A stretch of 64,000 nucleotides of DNA from an uncultured Bacteroidales bacterium (GCA_902800925.1 CADCGD010000038.1:1-64000), one strand, 5' to 3'. Positions 44,428-54,676 are shown, numbered from the stretch's first letter. Program-made: numbers and translations. The notes: generated by a model from the sequence alone, not told the origin.

Positions 44428-46131
44428 CTAAATTTCCAGCATCATCTTATCGACATCCATACCTGGAGGCGTCATGGGCAGCACATCGTCGTCTTCCTTG
44501 ATGGCACACTCCATGAGGAACGGGCCTTTCGTGGCAAGCATCTTTTCTACGGCTGCAGCCAAGTCCTGGCGTTCAGTGACAGCAATATAAGGTATACCAT
44601 AGCCCTGTGCAATGGATTCGTAGCAGGGATTCATCATCTTGGTGAACGACTTGCGACGCTGCCAGAACATATCCTGCCACTGGCGTACATTGCCCAGATA
44701 GTGGTTGTTCATGAGAATCATCTTGACAGGAGCTTGCTGCTCCATGATGGTACCCAACTCCTGGATATTCATCTGGAAACCGCCATCGCCCATAAAGCAG
44801 CAGACGGTACGGTCAGTAGCAAATGTGGCACCAATAGCTGCTGGCATGGCGTAGCCCATCGTTCCCAGACCACCGCTGGTACAGATACTGCGCTTGTGGT
44901 GATACTTGAAGTAACGTGTTGCAAATAGCTGGTTTTGACCAACATCCGTAACGAGTACAGAATTGTCTGGAGCCTGCTGGGCAACAGCATTGACTACCTC
45001 ACCCATCAGCAGCGGGCCCTCTGTGGGATGGATGGCTGGCTCAATGACTTTAGCACGTTCTTTCTCGTCAAGTTCCTTGAAAGACTCGCGCCATTCCTTG
45101 TGGTCGCTCTGATTGATAAGGTCAGTGAGAGCAGGCAGCGATTCCTTACAGTCGGCCACCACAGCAACATCCGTCTTGACATTCTTGTCAATCTCGCTGC
45201 GGTCTATATCCAGATGAATGACCTTAGCCTGCTTGGCATATGTCTTCAGATTACCTGTTACACGGTCAGAGAAACGCATACCGATGGCAATAAGCACGTC
45301 GCACTCCTGTTCCTTCAGGTTAACAGCATAGTTGCCGTGCATGCCCAGCATACCGACATTGAGCGGATGATTAGAAGGTAGTGCAGAGAGTCCAAGCATG
45401 GTACGACCTGCAGGGATGTCGGCTTTTTCAAGAAACGCTTTCAGTTCTTCCTGAGCATTGCCGAGTTCTACACCCTGACCAACGAGTGCCAATGGTTTCT
45501 TGGCATTGTTGATAAGTTCTGCAGCCCGACGAACAGCATCGTAGTCGAGTTTGGGGTAAGGAACATACGAGCGGATGAAATCCACCTTCTTGGGTTCCCA
45601 TTCTATTTCCTCGACCTGAGCATTGCGGGCAAAGTCAAGCACCACAGGACCTGGACGACCCGTGCGAGCAATATAGAATGCACGACTGACGGCCCAAGCC
45701 ACATCGGCAGCATGGCGTATCTGGTATGACCACTTGGAGATAGGCTGAGAAACACCTACGAGGTCAACCTCCTGAAAGGCATCGGTACCTAGCGCAGAGA
45801 TGGCCACCTGTCCGGCAATGACCACCATCGGAGTGGAATCCATCATGGCATCTGCAATGCCCGTGAGAGTATTGGTAACACCAGGACCACTGGTAACAAG
45901 TGCCACACCCACCTCGCCACTGACACGTGCATAGCCCTCAGCAGCATGGGTAGCACCTTGTTCATGGCGCACCAGAATGTGGTCGAAACACTTTTTCTCA
46001 CCTCGTGTATAATCGAAGAGCGCATCGTAGGTAGGCATAATACTTCCACCAGGGTAGCCGAAGATGGTTTTGACACCTTCGTCATGTAATGCGCGCATCA
46101 AAGCTTCTGCTCCTGTTATTCTGTCTCTCAT
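44428..46131 (-). CDS. ilvB: Acetolactate synthase large subunit
   Basis: 567 residues, ThDP enzyme. N-terminal catalytic Glu region (RHEQGATHAAEGYAR), the FAD-binding centre, and C-terminal ThDP motif GDGGFQMNIQELGT with NNHYLGNVRQW. It makes acetolactate/acetohydroxybutyrate. It starts 3 nt after the ilvD stop, so the two are coupled. Confidence 0.96.
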   Translation of the reverse strand: MRDRITGAEALMRALHDEGVKTIFGYPGGSIMPTYDALFDYTRGEKKCFDHILVRHEQGATHAAEGYARVSGEVGVALVTSGPGVTNTLTGIADAMMDSTPMVVIAGQVAISALGTDAFQEVDLVGVSQPISKWSYQIRHAADVAWAVSRAFYIARTGRPGPVVLDFARNAQVEEIEWEPKKVDFIRSYVPYPKLDYDAVRRAAELINNAKKPLALVGQGVELGNAQEELKAFLEKADIPAGRTMLGLSALPSNHPLNVGMLGMHGNYAVNLKEQECDVLIAIGMRFSDRVTGNLKTYAKQAKVIHLDIDRSEIDKNVKTDVAVVADCKESLPALTDLINQSDHKEWRESFKELDEKERAKVIEPAIHPTEGPLLMGEVVNAVAQQAPDNSVLVTDVGQNQLFATRYFKYHHKRSICTSGGLGTMGYAMPAAIGATFATDRTVCCFMGDGGFQMNIQELGTIMEQQAPVKMILMNNHYLGNVRQWQDMFWQRRKSFTKMMNPCYESIAQGYGIPYIAVTERQDLAAAVEKMLATKGPFLMECAIKEDDDVLPMTPPGMDVDKMMLEI

Positions 46132-46134
46132 TTC

Positions 46135-47940
46135 TTAATCAATTATTCTGATTCCACCTTTATCAGCTGAAGACACACTCTGCGCATATGCACGCAAAGC
46201 CTTAGACACCATGCGGTTGCGTTTCAAAGGCTGTTGCGGGCGGGCTGCAAGTTCCTCATCACTCAACTTGACATTGATGCTACGACTGGGGATGTCGATG
46301 ACGATGATGTCGCCATCCTTTACTTTACCAATATTTCCACCATTTGCAGCTTCAGGAGAAATGTGTCCGATAGACAAGCCACTAGTTCCACCTGAGAAAC
46401 GACCATCGGTAATCAGGGCGCATTCCTTACCCATGTGCATACTCTTGATATAGCTCGTGGGATAGAGCATCTCCTGCATACCAGGACCACCCTTTGGGCC
46501 TTCGTGGGTAATCACCACACAGTCGCCCTTCTTCACCTTGCCACCAAGAATTCCCTCGCAGGCATCTTCCTGAGAGTCGAAGACAACGGCAGGACCTTCG
46601 AAGTGCCACAGGCTCTCATCGACACCAGCGGTTTTCACAACACATCCATCCTGTGCGATATTGCCAAAGAGGACTGCGAGTCCACCATCCTTGGTATAGG
46701 CATGTTCGAGGTCTCGGATACAACCGTTGGCACGATCGGTATCGAGTGTACCCCACTCTTCCGACTGTGAGCCCATCTTTGTAGAGAAACGATTGCCAGG
46801 TGCCGTCTGGTAGATACGGTTTGCTTCCGCATCGACAGCACCATCTACAATACTGTATTTCTTCAAGGCTTCTGCGAGGGTCATTCCGTCTACACGTGGT
46901 GCAGAACCATCAATCAGTCCTCCCTTATTTAGTTCGTTCAGGATTCCCAGAATACCACCAGCGCGACCACACTCCTGAACAGAGTACTTTTGCGTGTTGG
47001 GGGCCAATTTGCAAAGACAGGGCACCTTACGGCTCAGAGCGTCGATATCATTCATGGTGAAGTCAGCACCAGCCTCCTGAGCCACCGCCAACAAATGGAG
47101 AACGGTATTCGTTGAACCACCCATCGCGATATCTAACGACATGGCATTCATAAAAGCCTTACGGGTCGCGATATTGCGAGGCAGTACACTCTCATCGCCA
47201 TCTTCGTAATAGGCCAAAGCGTTCTTGACAATCTGACGAGCTGCCTGCTTGAAGAGTTCAACACGATTGGTATGGGTAGCAAGGATAGTTCCGTTGCCAG
47301 GTAGTGAAAGGCCAATGGCTTCTGTCAGCGAGTTCATCGAATTGGCAGTGAACATGCCCGAACAGGAGCCACAGCCAGGACATGAGCACTGCTCAATCTC
47401 CTTCATCTCCTCGTCGGAAACTGATGGGTCGGCACCCTTCACCATTGCCGTAATGAGATCGGCATTCTCACCACGCCAACGACCAGCCTCCATAGGTCCG
47501 CCTGAACAGAAAACAGCAGGGATATTCAGACGCATAGCAGCCATCAACATACCTGGTGTCACCTTATCGCAGTTGGAGATGCAAATCATGGCATCAGCCT
47601 TGTGGGCGTTGACCATATATTCTACAGAGTCAGCAATGATGTCGCGTGAAGGCAGCGAGTAAAGCATTCCATCATGTCCCATAGCAATACCATCGTCAAT
47701 GGCAATGGTATTGAACTCAGCGGCATAGCAGCCCATCTTCTCAATTTCCTCACGGACAATCTGCCCAATCTCATGCAGGTGCGTATGACCTGGAACAAAC
47801 TGAGTGAAAGAGTTGACAATAGCAATAATCGGTTTGCCAAACTGCTCATGCTTCATACCTGTAGCCACCCATAATGCACGGGCGCCAGCCATTCTTCTGC
47901 CTTCCGTGCACACAGCACTGCGTAATTGATGCTTTCCCAT
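46135..47940 (-). CDS. ilvD: Dihydroxy-acid dehydratase
   Basis: 601 residues with Fe-S ligand Cys in [10 protein letters not shown] and [16 protein letters not shown], and the C-terminal [15 protein letters not shown]. It catalyses the third common step of Val/Ile synthesis. First gene of the ilv operon. Confidence 0.96.
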   Translation of the reverse strand: MGKHQLRSAVCTEGRRMAGARALWVATGMKHEQFGKPIIAIVNSFTQFVPGHTHLHEIGQIVREEIEKMGCYAAEFNTIAIDDGIAMGHDGMLYSLPSRDIIADSVEYMVNAHKADAMICISNCDKVTPGMLMAAMRLNIPAVFCSGGPMEAGRWRGENADLITAMVKGADPSVSDEEMKEIEQCSCPGCGSCSGMFTANSMNSLTEAIGLSLPGNGTILATHTNRVELFKQAARQIVKNALAYYEDGDESVLPRNIATRKAFMNAMSLDIAMGGSTNTVLHLLAVAQEAGADFTMNDIDALSRKVPCLCKLAPNTQKYSVQECGRAGGILGILNELNKGGLIDGSAPRVDGMTLAEALKKYSIVDGAVDAEANRIYQTAPGNRFSTKMGSQSEEWGTLDTDRANGCIRDLEHAYTKDGGLAVLFGNIAQDGCVVKTAGVDESLWHFEGPAVVFDSQEDACEGILGGKVKKGDCVVITHEGPKGGPGMQEMLYPTSYIKSMHMGKECALITDGRFSGGTSGLSIGHISPEAANGGNIGKVKDGDIIVIDIPSRSINVKLSDEELAARPQQPLKRNRMVSKALRAYAQSVSSADKGGIRIID

Positions 47941-47977
47941 ATTTATACTAATTTATTTGTTCTGTACTTTTAAGTTG

Positions 47978-48012
47978 CAAAGATAAGCCTTTTTCAGTAA
48001 ATAGCCAACAAA
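47978..48012 (-). promoter_or_regulatory. Promoter of the ilvDBN operon
   Basis: TTTTG (48012-48009 region), 23 nt, TATCTTTG (47985-47978) on the minus strand, 37 nt before the ilvD ATG. The spacing is at the upper limit. Confidence 0.55.
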
Positions 48013-48021
48013 ATGACAGAA

Positions 48022-48055
48022 AAAATCCCCGCAACGTGATAATTGCGGGGATTTT
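48022..48055 (-). terminator. Intrinsic terminator of the ompA-like gene
   Basis: Perfect stem AAAATCCCCGCAA/TTGCGGGGATTTT with an 8-nt loop, 27 nt after the stop codon on the minus strand. Confidence 0.85.
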
Positions 48056-48081
48056 ATAGTTGTTTAAGTATTAAAATCAAA

Positions 48082-49272
48082 TTACTTCTGAGGAGTAACG
48101 TCGATGAACTTAGCAACACGGTTGAAGTCGTTCTCAGAAGACAGCTTGTCAGTAGCACCGAGACCCTCAGCCTCCAGACGGTTAGCAGCAATCTTGTACT
48201 TCTTAACAAGAACATTCTTTACAGACTCTGCACGCTGCTTAGCAATGCGTTCGTTGACTTCCTTAGAACCCTCGGGAGAAGCATAGCCCTCAATCTTAAC
48301 CATGCTCTCAGGATGATTCTTCATGTACTTGGCAACCATCTCACAGCTTGCCATACCAGCAGCATCAACAGTGGTCTTACCCTGACCGAAGATAACAATT
48401 GGCTGCAGGGTTGTTGCCTCCTTCAGGATGCGTTCCTCAACGATGGTCTGTGCAGGACGAGACTGGCAAGCAGCCAGCTGAGCCTTCAAGTCAGCAATAG
48501 TCTGGCCGTCAGCAGCAATCTTACCATCTTTAGCCTGGTTGTCAGCACGCAGTTCGTTGATCTTGGCATTCAAACCATCAATCTCAGACTGGTCGCGCAG
48601 CTGCTCCTTCTTAAAGTTGTGGGAACCATTGCTGTTACCGAACTTATAGTTCAGACCAACGCTAACCTGACCAATGGCATTCCACTTATCGTTGAGCTTG
48701 CGGAAAGGACTAGCCCATGTAGGAGTTGGCTGACCAAGTACCACAGCAGGTTCAATGTAGAGCTGCCAAGCCTTATTAGCACCCATGTTGAAAGCAAAGT
48801 CTAAACCGGCCTTAGCATTCAGACCTGAAATAGAGCTTCCAAAAGCGTAGCTGTAACCACCTCCAACGAGTGCAATCACCTCAAAGCAACGGGGCTGACC
48901 CTGATAACCTGCAAAAAGATTATTCAGGTTGAAAGTACCCAAAAGGTCAACGTTGATAGCGTCAACAAAAGTATACTGTTTCATCATTGACTTCTCAGAA
49001 GACTCAAAATACATGTCAGCATCCAAAGCCAAGCCGAATACGGTGGTCAGATTCTTACCAACACGAACGCCCAGTTTAGGAGCGAAACCCTTCAAGAAAC
49101 CAGCACCCTCAGCATCGTTCTCATAGGCGAACTTTGACAGAGGAGTAGCAACACCAGCGTTAAAACCAACATACAAGTTGTCACCAGCTTTGTTAGAGGT
49201 GATAGTTGTCTTCTGCGCAGAGGCAGAAACTGTCAGCAAAGCTGCAGCACACATTAAAAATAACTTTTTCAT
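48082..49272 (-). CDS. OmpA family outer membrane protein
   Basis: 396 residues. Signal peptide (MKKLFLMCAAALLTVSASA), an N-terminal beta-barrel-like domain (about 25-215), a coiled-coil linker (about 222-265, with heptad-like K/L/D pattern and a Cys), and an OmpA peptidoglycan-binding domain (about 285-396, IEGYASPEGSKEVNERIAKQRAESV). It anchors the outer membrane to the wall. It is 38 nt downstream of the oxidoreductase gamma gene, with no clear promoter between. Confidence 0.93.
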   Translation of the reverse strand: MKKLFLMCAAALLTVSASAQKTTITSNKAGDNLYVGFNAGVATPLSKFAYENDAEGAGFLKGFAPKLGVRVGKNLTTVFGLALDADMYFESSEKSMMKQYTFVDAINVDLLGTFNLNNLFAGYQGQPRCFEVIALVGGGYSYAFGSSISGLNAKAGLDFAFNMGANKAWQLYIEPAVVLGQPTPTWASPFRKLNDKWNAIGQVSVGLNYKFGNSNGSHNFKKEQLRDQSEIDGLNAKINELRADNQAKDGKIAADGQTIADLKAQLAACQSRPAQTIVEERILKEATTLQPIVIFGQGKTTVDAAGMASCEMVAKYMKNHPESMVKIEGYASPEGSKEVNERIAKQRAESVKNVLVKKYKIAANRLEAEGLGATDKLSSENDFNRVAKFIDVTPQK

Positions 49273-49310
49273 AGCTTTTTATTATATGAATAACAATATA
49301 AGTAATCAGT

Positions 49311-49853
49311 TTATTGTTCTTGGATGATTTTTCCACCCTCTTCGATGGCCTGCATATTCAGCGGAATCAGCGCATGGTGACGCTCAGGAAGCGTCTTCTT
49401 CAGTGCCTTCTCCACACCAGCAGTACCTACCACAGGACAAACCTTCAGCAGTCCACCCAGCACAATCATGTTGAAGACCTTGCCGTTCTTCATCTCGGCA
49501 GCCTTGTCCATGGCATCAATGCGGTAGATGGTTATATCCTTACGCGTCGGAGGATTGATAATGCCAAAACCATCATAGATCAGGATGCCGCCAGGCTTGA
49601 TCTTCGGCTCAAACTTCTCCAACGAGGGCTGGTTCAGCACGATGGCCACGTCATACTTGCTGAGGATGGGCGATGAGATGCGCTCGTCACTGACAATCAC
49701 CGTCACGTTGGCAGTACCACCACGCTGTTCAGGACCGTAGGCTGGCATCCAAGTCACCTCTTTGTCCTCCATCAGTCCACTATAGGCCAGAATCTTACCC
49801 ATCGAGAGCACGCCCTGACCTCCGAAACCTGAAATAATTATCTCTTTTTTCAT
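49311..49853 (-). CDS. 2-oxoacid:ferredoxin oxidoreductase gamma subunit
   Basis: 180 residues. SGFGGQGVLSMGKILAY and WMPAYGPEQRGGTANVTV are hallmarks of the POR/KOR/VOR gamma domain. Last enzyme gene of the operon ferredoxin-alpha-beta-gamma. The complex converts a 2-oxoacid (2-oxoglutarate or branched-chain) and CoA to acyl-CoA with reduced ferredoxin; it may also run reductively. Confidence 0.92.
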   Translation of the reverse strand: MKKEIIISGFGGQGVLSMGKILAYSGLMEDKEVTWMPAYGPEQRGGTANVTVIVSDERISSPILSKYDVAIVLNQPSLEKFEPKIKPGGILIYDGFGIINPPTRKDITIYRIDAMDKAAEMKNGKVFNMIVLGGLLKVCPVVGTAGVEKALKKTLPERHHALIPLNMQAIEEGGKIIQEQ

Positions 49854-49880
49854 AACTATTCACTTTTCACTATTCACTAT
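49854..49880 (-). repeat. Leader repeat before the gamma subunit
   Basis: GAATAGT/GAAAAGT heptamers, four to five units, end at the ATG. Confidence 0.55.
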
Positions 49881-50654
49881 TCACTTCTCACCTGTTGTGT
49901 CCTTGAGGTCACCCTTTGGATAGAAGGGGAACATGTTCTCCTTCATCCATTCGTTAGCCTTGGCGGGTGTCAGTTTCCAACCGCTGTTACAGGTAGAGAC
50001 GAACTCCACCAGCGATGAGCCCTTGCCAGCCATCGAAGCCTCGAAAGCCTTGCGCAGCGCCTTCTTAGCCTTGTTGATAGAGGCCACGCTCTCTACACTC
50101 TGGCGAGTCACATAGCAGGTACCCTCCAGCTGGGCAGCGATATCAGCCATCTTCAGGGGATAACCATGAATCTCAGGGTCACGTCCGTAAGGACAGGTAG
50201 AGGTCTTCTGACCAATCAGCGTGGTAGGAGCCATCTGACCACCCGTCATACCATAGATGGCATTGTTGACGAAGATGATGACGATGTTCTCGCCACGGTT
50301 CAGGGCGTGGATGGTCTCACAGGTACCGATACATGCCAGGTCACCATCACCCTGATAGGTGAACACCAGACGATCAGGCCATGTGCGCTTGATACCCGTA
50401 GCCAGTGCGGGAGCACGACCATGGGCAGCCTCCTGCCAGTCTATATCTATATAGTTGTACGCGAAGACGGCACAGCCCACAGGCGACACACCTACAGCCT
50501 TGTCTTCCATACCCATCTCTTCGATGACCTCGGCAATCAGCTTGTGCACCACGCCATGACTACATCCTGGGCAGTAGTGCATATTGTTGTCGTTCATCAG
50601 CGTCGGCTTCTTGCAGACGATGTTCTCTGGTTGAACTATTTGATTTCTATCCAT
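49881..50654 (-). CDS. 2-oxoacid:ferredoxin oxidoreductase beta (ThDP-binding) subunit
   Basis: 257 residues from ATG 50654. ThDP/metal motif region YQGDGDLACIGTCETIHALNRG with the downstream NN-x-x-YGMTGGQ, and the Cys in HYCPGCSHGV that serves the electron path in two-subunit-type enzymes. Substrate 2-oxoglutarate or 3-methyl-2-oxobutanoate cannot be separated by eye. Confidence 0.92.
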   Translation of the reverse strand: MDRNQIVQPENIVCKKPTLMNDNNMHYCPGCSHGVVHKLIAEVIEEMGMEDKAVGVSPVGCAVFAYNYIDIDWQEAAHGRAPALATGIKRTWPDRLVFTYQGDGDLACIGTCETIHALNRGENIVIIFVNNAIYGMTGGQMAPTTLIGQKTSTCPYGRDPEIHGYPLKMADIAAQLEGTCYVTRQSVESVASINKAKKALRKAFEASMAGKGSSLVEFVSTCNSGWKLTPAKANEWMKENMFPFYPKGDLKDTTGEK

Positions 50655-50685
50655 TGTCAATTATCAATTATCAATTGTCAATTAG
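50655..50685 (-). repeat. Leader repeat before the beta subunit
   Basis: ATTGATA/ATTGACA heptamers run from the end of the alpha-subunit gene (coding its last residues LIDN) to the beta ATG. Confidence 0.55.
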
Positions 50686-51690
50686 CTTTGTTTTCAAAGC
50701 GTTCACGATTTCCTCGGGATCGGGAACGATACCACCCAGACGACCGAACTGCTCTACGGGTACTGCACCGTTCACTGCCAGACGTACATCTTGTACCATC
50801 TGACCAGCGTTGATCTCAGCAACCAGGATACCCTTTACCTTCTTCGACAGCTCAGCAATCTGCTTCTCAGGGAATGGGAACAGCGTGATGGGACGGAACA
50901 GACCGACCTTGATACCCTGCTCGCGGGCAATCTCCACACTCTTCTCAGCGATACGGGCTGCAGAGCCAAAGGCTACGATAGCATATTCAGCATCGTCCAT
51001 CTGCTGCTCCTCGAAGCGCACCTCGTTCTCCTGAATCTTGCGATACTTCTCCTGCAGAGCCAGGTTACGCTGCTCCATGATTTCAGGCTTCAGCTCCAGC
51101 GAGGTAATCACTACGCGCTCACGGTTCTTGGGCTTACCAGTCGAGGCCCAAGGACACTGCTTGATGACCTCCTCGTCCGTACGACGGGGCTTGAAGGGAG
51201 GCAGCACCACCTTCTCCATCATCTGACCAATGACACCATCGCTCAGAATCATGGCAGGGTTGCGATACTTGAAAGCCAATTCGAAGGCCAAGTCTACGAA
51301 GTCTGCCATTTCCTGCACACTTGACGGAGCCAGCACGATGACCTTGTAGTCACCATTACCACCACCACGCGTAGCCTGGAAATAGTCACCCTGCGAAGGC
51401 TGGATGGTTCCCAGACCAGGGCCGCCACGCTGCACGTTCACAAACACACCAGGCACCTCGGCACCAGCCATATAGGTGATACCCTCCTGCATCAGAGCGA
51501 TACCAGGAGACGAAGAAGATGTCATGGCACGCTTACCGGCACCGGCAGCACCATATACCATATAAATAGAAGCCAGCTCGCTCTCAGCCTGTACCACCTG
51601 CATACCAGTGGTCTCCCAAGGCTTCAGCTCAGCCAGCGTCTCAATCACTTCACTCTGCGGAGTAATAGGATAGCCGAAATAGCCGTCGCA
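50671..51690 (-). pseudogene. 2-oxoacid:ferredoxin oxidoreductase alpha subunit (VorB-like), 5' end lost
   Basis: The 339-codon body is intact from CDGYFGYPITPQ to the end, including the YMVYGAAGAGKRAMTSSSSPG and VQRGGPGLGTIQPSQGDY segments. The expected start ATG at 51700 (3 nt after the ferredoxin stop) reads MEKMRRLF, out of frame. The usual first about 25 residues (V-M-K-G-N-E-A-I-A-H-A-A-I-R-C-G) are missing. A deletion of a length not divisible by three would explain this. Without correction no proper start exists, so the complex may be dead; an assembly error is the alternative. Confidence 0.8.
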
Positions 51691-51703
51691 TCTTTTCCAT
51701 ACC

Positions 51704-51934
51704 TTACTCCTCCACTTTTTTACGATACACGGTGATACATCCGTCTGGGCAGACAATGCCACACGAAGCACAACCCACGCAGGCCTCTTCGTTGACAGCC
51801 TCCACATACGGATAACCATGCAGATTCACTTTGTTGGCCAGTGCGATAACCTTTTGAGGACAAGCAATGATGCACAATTGACATCCTTTGCAACGCTCAG
51901 TATTCACCACAATGGCGCCTTTCATTTTTGCCAT
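51704..51934 (-). CDS. 2[4Fe-4S] ferredoxin-type subunit
   Basis: 76 residues from ATG 51934 (MAKMKGAIVVNTERCKGC). Two CxxCxxCxxxCP clusters: CKGCQLCIIACP and CVGCASCGIVCP. It is the delta/ferredoxin subunit heading the oxidoreductase operon and passes electrons from the ThDP subunits to soluble ferredoxin. Confidence 0.94.
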   Translation of the reverse strand: MAKMKGAIVVNTERCKGCQLCIIACPQKVIALANKVNLHGYPYVEAVNEEACVGCASCGIVCPDGCITVYRKKVEE

Positions 51935-51974
51935 TTTGTATTTGTTTAATGCATTAACTATCGAATTCGGGGTG

Positions 51975-52006
51975 CAAAGGTACAAATTAGTAGGGAAACC
52001 ACCAAA
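51975..52006 (-). promoter_or_regulatory. Promoter of the oxidoreductase operon
   Basis: TTTG (52006-52003), 20 nt, TACCTTTG (51982-51975) on the minus strand, 40 nt before the ferredoxin ATG. Confidence 0.75.
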
Positions 52007-52102
52007 ATATTTTTGCCTTAAACTAAAAGAAAATGCAATTAATTATGCAAAATCAATCTTCCGTGCACTAATATTGAAAAAATATGCAGTAATCACTTAC
52101 AA

Positions 52103-52130
52103 GACTCACGGGGTAAAGTCCCCGTGAGTC
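52103..52130. terminator. Perfect 11-bp hairpin after the VirE-type gene
   Basis: GACTCACGGGG/CCCCGTGAGTC with loop TAAAGT, 40 nt after the stop of the minus-strand gene ending at 52170. No T-run, so a terminator role is probable but not certain. Confidence 0.5.
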
Positions 52131-52169
52131 CTCATAATACTAATGTGAGTGTGTGAGGGCGTTAGGGTG

Positions 52170-54632
52170 TTAGCACATCAGTACACCTGTTTTGCGATAG
52201 CGCGACTTGGTGGTGCCACCATCTACAAAGTCCTCGTCCTTTTCTATCAGATGATCACGCTGCAAACGACTGATTCGCATATAGGCAGCCGACGCGTTCT
52301 TCAGTTGGAAACAGCGCATCACATCATCAGTAGTAAACACCTCTGGCAGACGGTCGAAGCCCTCGTAGGTCTTCTGCCTGCGCTGCACGTTCACGCTGGC
52401 GTCCTTCAACTTATTGTCGAAATAAGCCTCAGCCATGGCGCCAAAGTAGTGACGCTGACAAGCATACTGCATGTTGACAATCAGTTCTGCCAATTTCCAG
52501 TCCACCTCGTCCGTCTCAAACTCACCACACCAGTACTGACCATCCTGCTTCATCTGGTCCCAATGACGCATCACGATAAATGGTGCAGAGAAGTTCAGGC
52601 CATGGTAGGCGCAGCGCTTCAGCAGCATCTCATCAGCTTTCGAGTCGTTCTCGGCAGCGTCAGCCATGCGGCGTGCCGTCCAGTCGTAGAGTTCATCCAC
52701 GATCTTCTGCACAGAGAGTTCACCCTTCATCCTGTCCAGCTTCTCGGCCCACTCCTTCAGGCGATTGTCGCTGTCGTAGTCAACTACACTCTCGCGACTC
52801 ATCATCTCAAAGTTAGTCGCTGGCAGAGGGATAACGGTTAATCGCGTTGCCAAACCACTTCCAAAGTTCTGTTCGTTCACCTTCTTCTTCAGGGCGATGG
52901 GCGTGCCTGTATACACGTAGTTCCAATACACGTTGAAGTCTTGCAGAATGGAGTCCATATTGCTGTATGCCTGTCCATCTTCTTCATTGTGGAACGCCTT
53001 CAACTCCAGCGACATCTTGTCTATCCATGAACCACCTTTCTGAACGGTCACCGTGTTGTCCAACTCGGTATCGAACGTCAGCATGTGCAGGTGCATCTCC
53101 TCGCCATCCACCACCTCTACGGCATTCACCATGTCCTGAATAAACTGAGCGTTAGAGGTTCGTGCAGGATGCACCCTGACCACCACCTTTGGCTTCTTGG
53201 GCTTCTCTTTGTTGGCGCCCTTCGTTCGCATCTGCTCACGATAGGCGTTGATGGCATCCTTGCCCACCTTGTCGGCAGCGACGATGGGTGCCGCCAGGAG
53301 TTTAAACAAACGAGTGGCAAAACTCTTTCCGCTAGCTGGGTCACCAATGATGAGTGCTGAACTGTTCAGGCGTCGCAACTCCTCAGGACGATGATAGAAG
53401 CGATAAGTGCAACGAGTCATCAGCGTCATTTCGAATGCGCCTGCAACTATCATTGCCGCAGGATACTGGCTCTTCTTCAACCCCTTGCAGATGTCCTTCA
53501 GAATGGGGAAATCGTCAAACATCGCCTCAATCTGTGAGCCCCAATCCTCCAACTGAGAATTGATATTGCCACCCTGGAGTGCACACGGGGACTGTCCCCC
53601 TGTGCACTTTTCGACGATTTCGCGCATGGGTTTCGTCAGCCCTTTTGGCGGCTCCTTGCAGGCCGACTCCACGATGGCGTGCAGCTCCTGTTCGTCCAGT
53701 CCCAGTCGAGGCATCACCTGCATCAACAACTGTGGATTGTTGTCGCAGATGGCACGCAGATTCACTGCCAACTGGTACAGCTTCACGTTCCTCTCGCCCT
53801 CCTGCGGCTCACCACCATTGCGCTGCCACCACTCGCTGATAATCTCAGAATACGGAATGCCCTTGAACGACCGTTCATTTATCTGCGTCATCTGCGATAT
53901 CTGCGAGCCTTCATTATTCTCGCGGGAAGTTGTTGTTTCTCTCGCAGATTCCGCTGATTTCGCAGATTTTCTCTCAGCCGCGCTATGACCGTCTCGATAT
54001 AGAGCATCATATCGCTCACCAAATTCCTTGTTCTCATACGTAAATAACTCCTTGTCGATGAATAAAATATCACTCTCCTTGCAGATAAAACTCATGCGAC
54101 TGGCATCCTTGCAACTTTCATCAACCTCCACGCCCAAGACTTCTGCCATAGCGTGCTGATTATCGATGAGATTGCCTACATTGGGATCTGCTTTGAAGAC
54201 CACCTTCAAACCTTTTCCAGAGGGAGTAATGTATACCAGCAATATCCTCTCTAATGATGATTCTTGGTCTAAGGAATTGGGGAATTTAGGATTATTATTT
54301 CCTTGATTCCTTGGTTCCTTAGAATTAGAAATACCCCATCCTTCAAACAGCACCTTCGGGTTTTCCACGTGATCGATGTCCATTACTACGAGACCCGTCA
54401 GTCGTGTTGCACTCTGCTTGCGCCATTGCCCCAGTTTCCCAGCCTTCGACGTGGTTTCATCAAATGTCGCTTGGAAGATGAAAGCAGGCAACTTACGCTT
54501 GAGTGCAGCATCATGCGTCTCGCGATACTTGTCTATGTTCTCGTTCCACTGGGTTGCCTTGACGAGGGCCCAAAACTGGGCCTCGTCTACTGGCAACGTT
54601 GGATTACTGAAATTCTTCTGATAACAAAACAT
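52170..54632 (-). CDS. DUF3987/VirE-type (BT4734-like) protein with P-loop
   Basis: 820 residues from ATG 54632. The N-terminal BT4734-like region (about 1-190) has V-V-M-D-I-D-H and YITPSGKGLKVVFK, resembling primase-polymerase-like folds. A Ser/Arg-rich linker (about 225-255) follows, then a DUF3987 ATPase domain with Walker A GDPASGKS near 433. Related proteins accompany mobile elements in Bacteroidales and may act in replication or virulence-plasmid functions, but none is well characterised. Residues about 343-352 (CTGGQSPCAL) come from a palindromic repeat. Strand-mates are small unknown genes. Confidence 0.82.
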   Translation of the reverse strand: MFCYQKNFSNPTLPVDEAQFWALVKATQWNENIDKYRETHDAALKRKLPAFIFQATFDETTSKAGKLGQWRKQSATRLTGLVVMDIDHVENPKVLFEGWGISNSKEPRNQGNNNPKFPNSLDQESSLERILLVYITPSGKGLKVVFKADPNVGNLIDNQHAMAEVLGVEVDESCKDASRMSFICKESDILFIDKELFTYENKEFGERYDALYRDGHSAAERKSAKSAESARETTTSRENNEGSQISQMTQINERSFKGIPYSEIISEWWQRNGGEPQEGERNVKLYQLAVNLRAICDNNPQLLMQVMPRLGLDEQELHAIVESACKEPPKGLTKPMREIVEKCTGGQSPCALQGGNINSQLEDWGSQIEAMFDDFPILKDICKGLKKSQYPAAMIVAGAFEMTLMTRCTYRFYHRPEELRRLNSSALIIGDPASGKSFATRLFKLLAAPIVAADKVGKDAINAYREQMRTKGANKEKPKKPKVVVRVHPARTSNAQFIQDMVNAVEVVDGEEMHLHMLTFDTELDNTVTVQKGGSWIDKMSLELKAFHNEEDGQAYSNMDSILQDFNVYWNYVYTGTPIALKKKVNEQNFGSGLATRLTVIPLPATNFEMMSRESVVDYDSDNRLKEWAEKLDRMKGELSVQKIVDELYDWTARRMADAAENDSKADEMLLKRCAYHGLNFSAPFIVMRHWDQMKQDGQYWCGEFETDEVDWKLAELIVNMQYACQRHYFGAMAEAYFDNKLKDASVNVQRRQKTYEGFDRLPEVFTTDDVMRCFQLKNASAAYMRISRLQRDHLIEKDEDFVDGGTTKSRYRKTGVLMC
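53579..53607. repeat. Palindrome inside the VirE-type gene
   Basis: Arms GTGCACACGGGGAC and GTCCCCCTGTGCAC around one T; pairs along almost the whole length with one A-C mismatch. Read in frame as CTGGQSPCAL. Confidence 0.75.
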
Positions 54633-54667
54633 AATTCTCAATTTTCAATTCTCAATTCTCAATTTCG
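54633..54667 (-). repeat. Leader repeat before the VirE-type gene
   Basis: Four to five GAATTGA/GAAAATTGA units end at the ATG 54632. Confidence 0.6.
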
Positions 54668-54676
54668 AATAATGCT

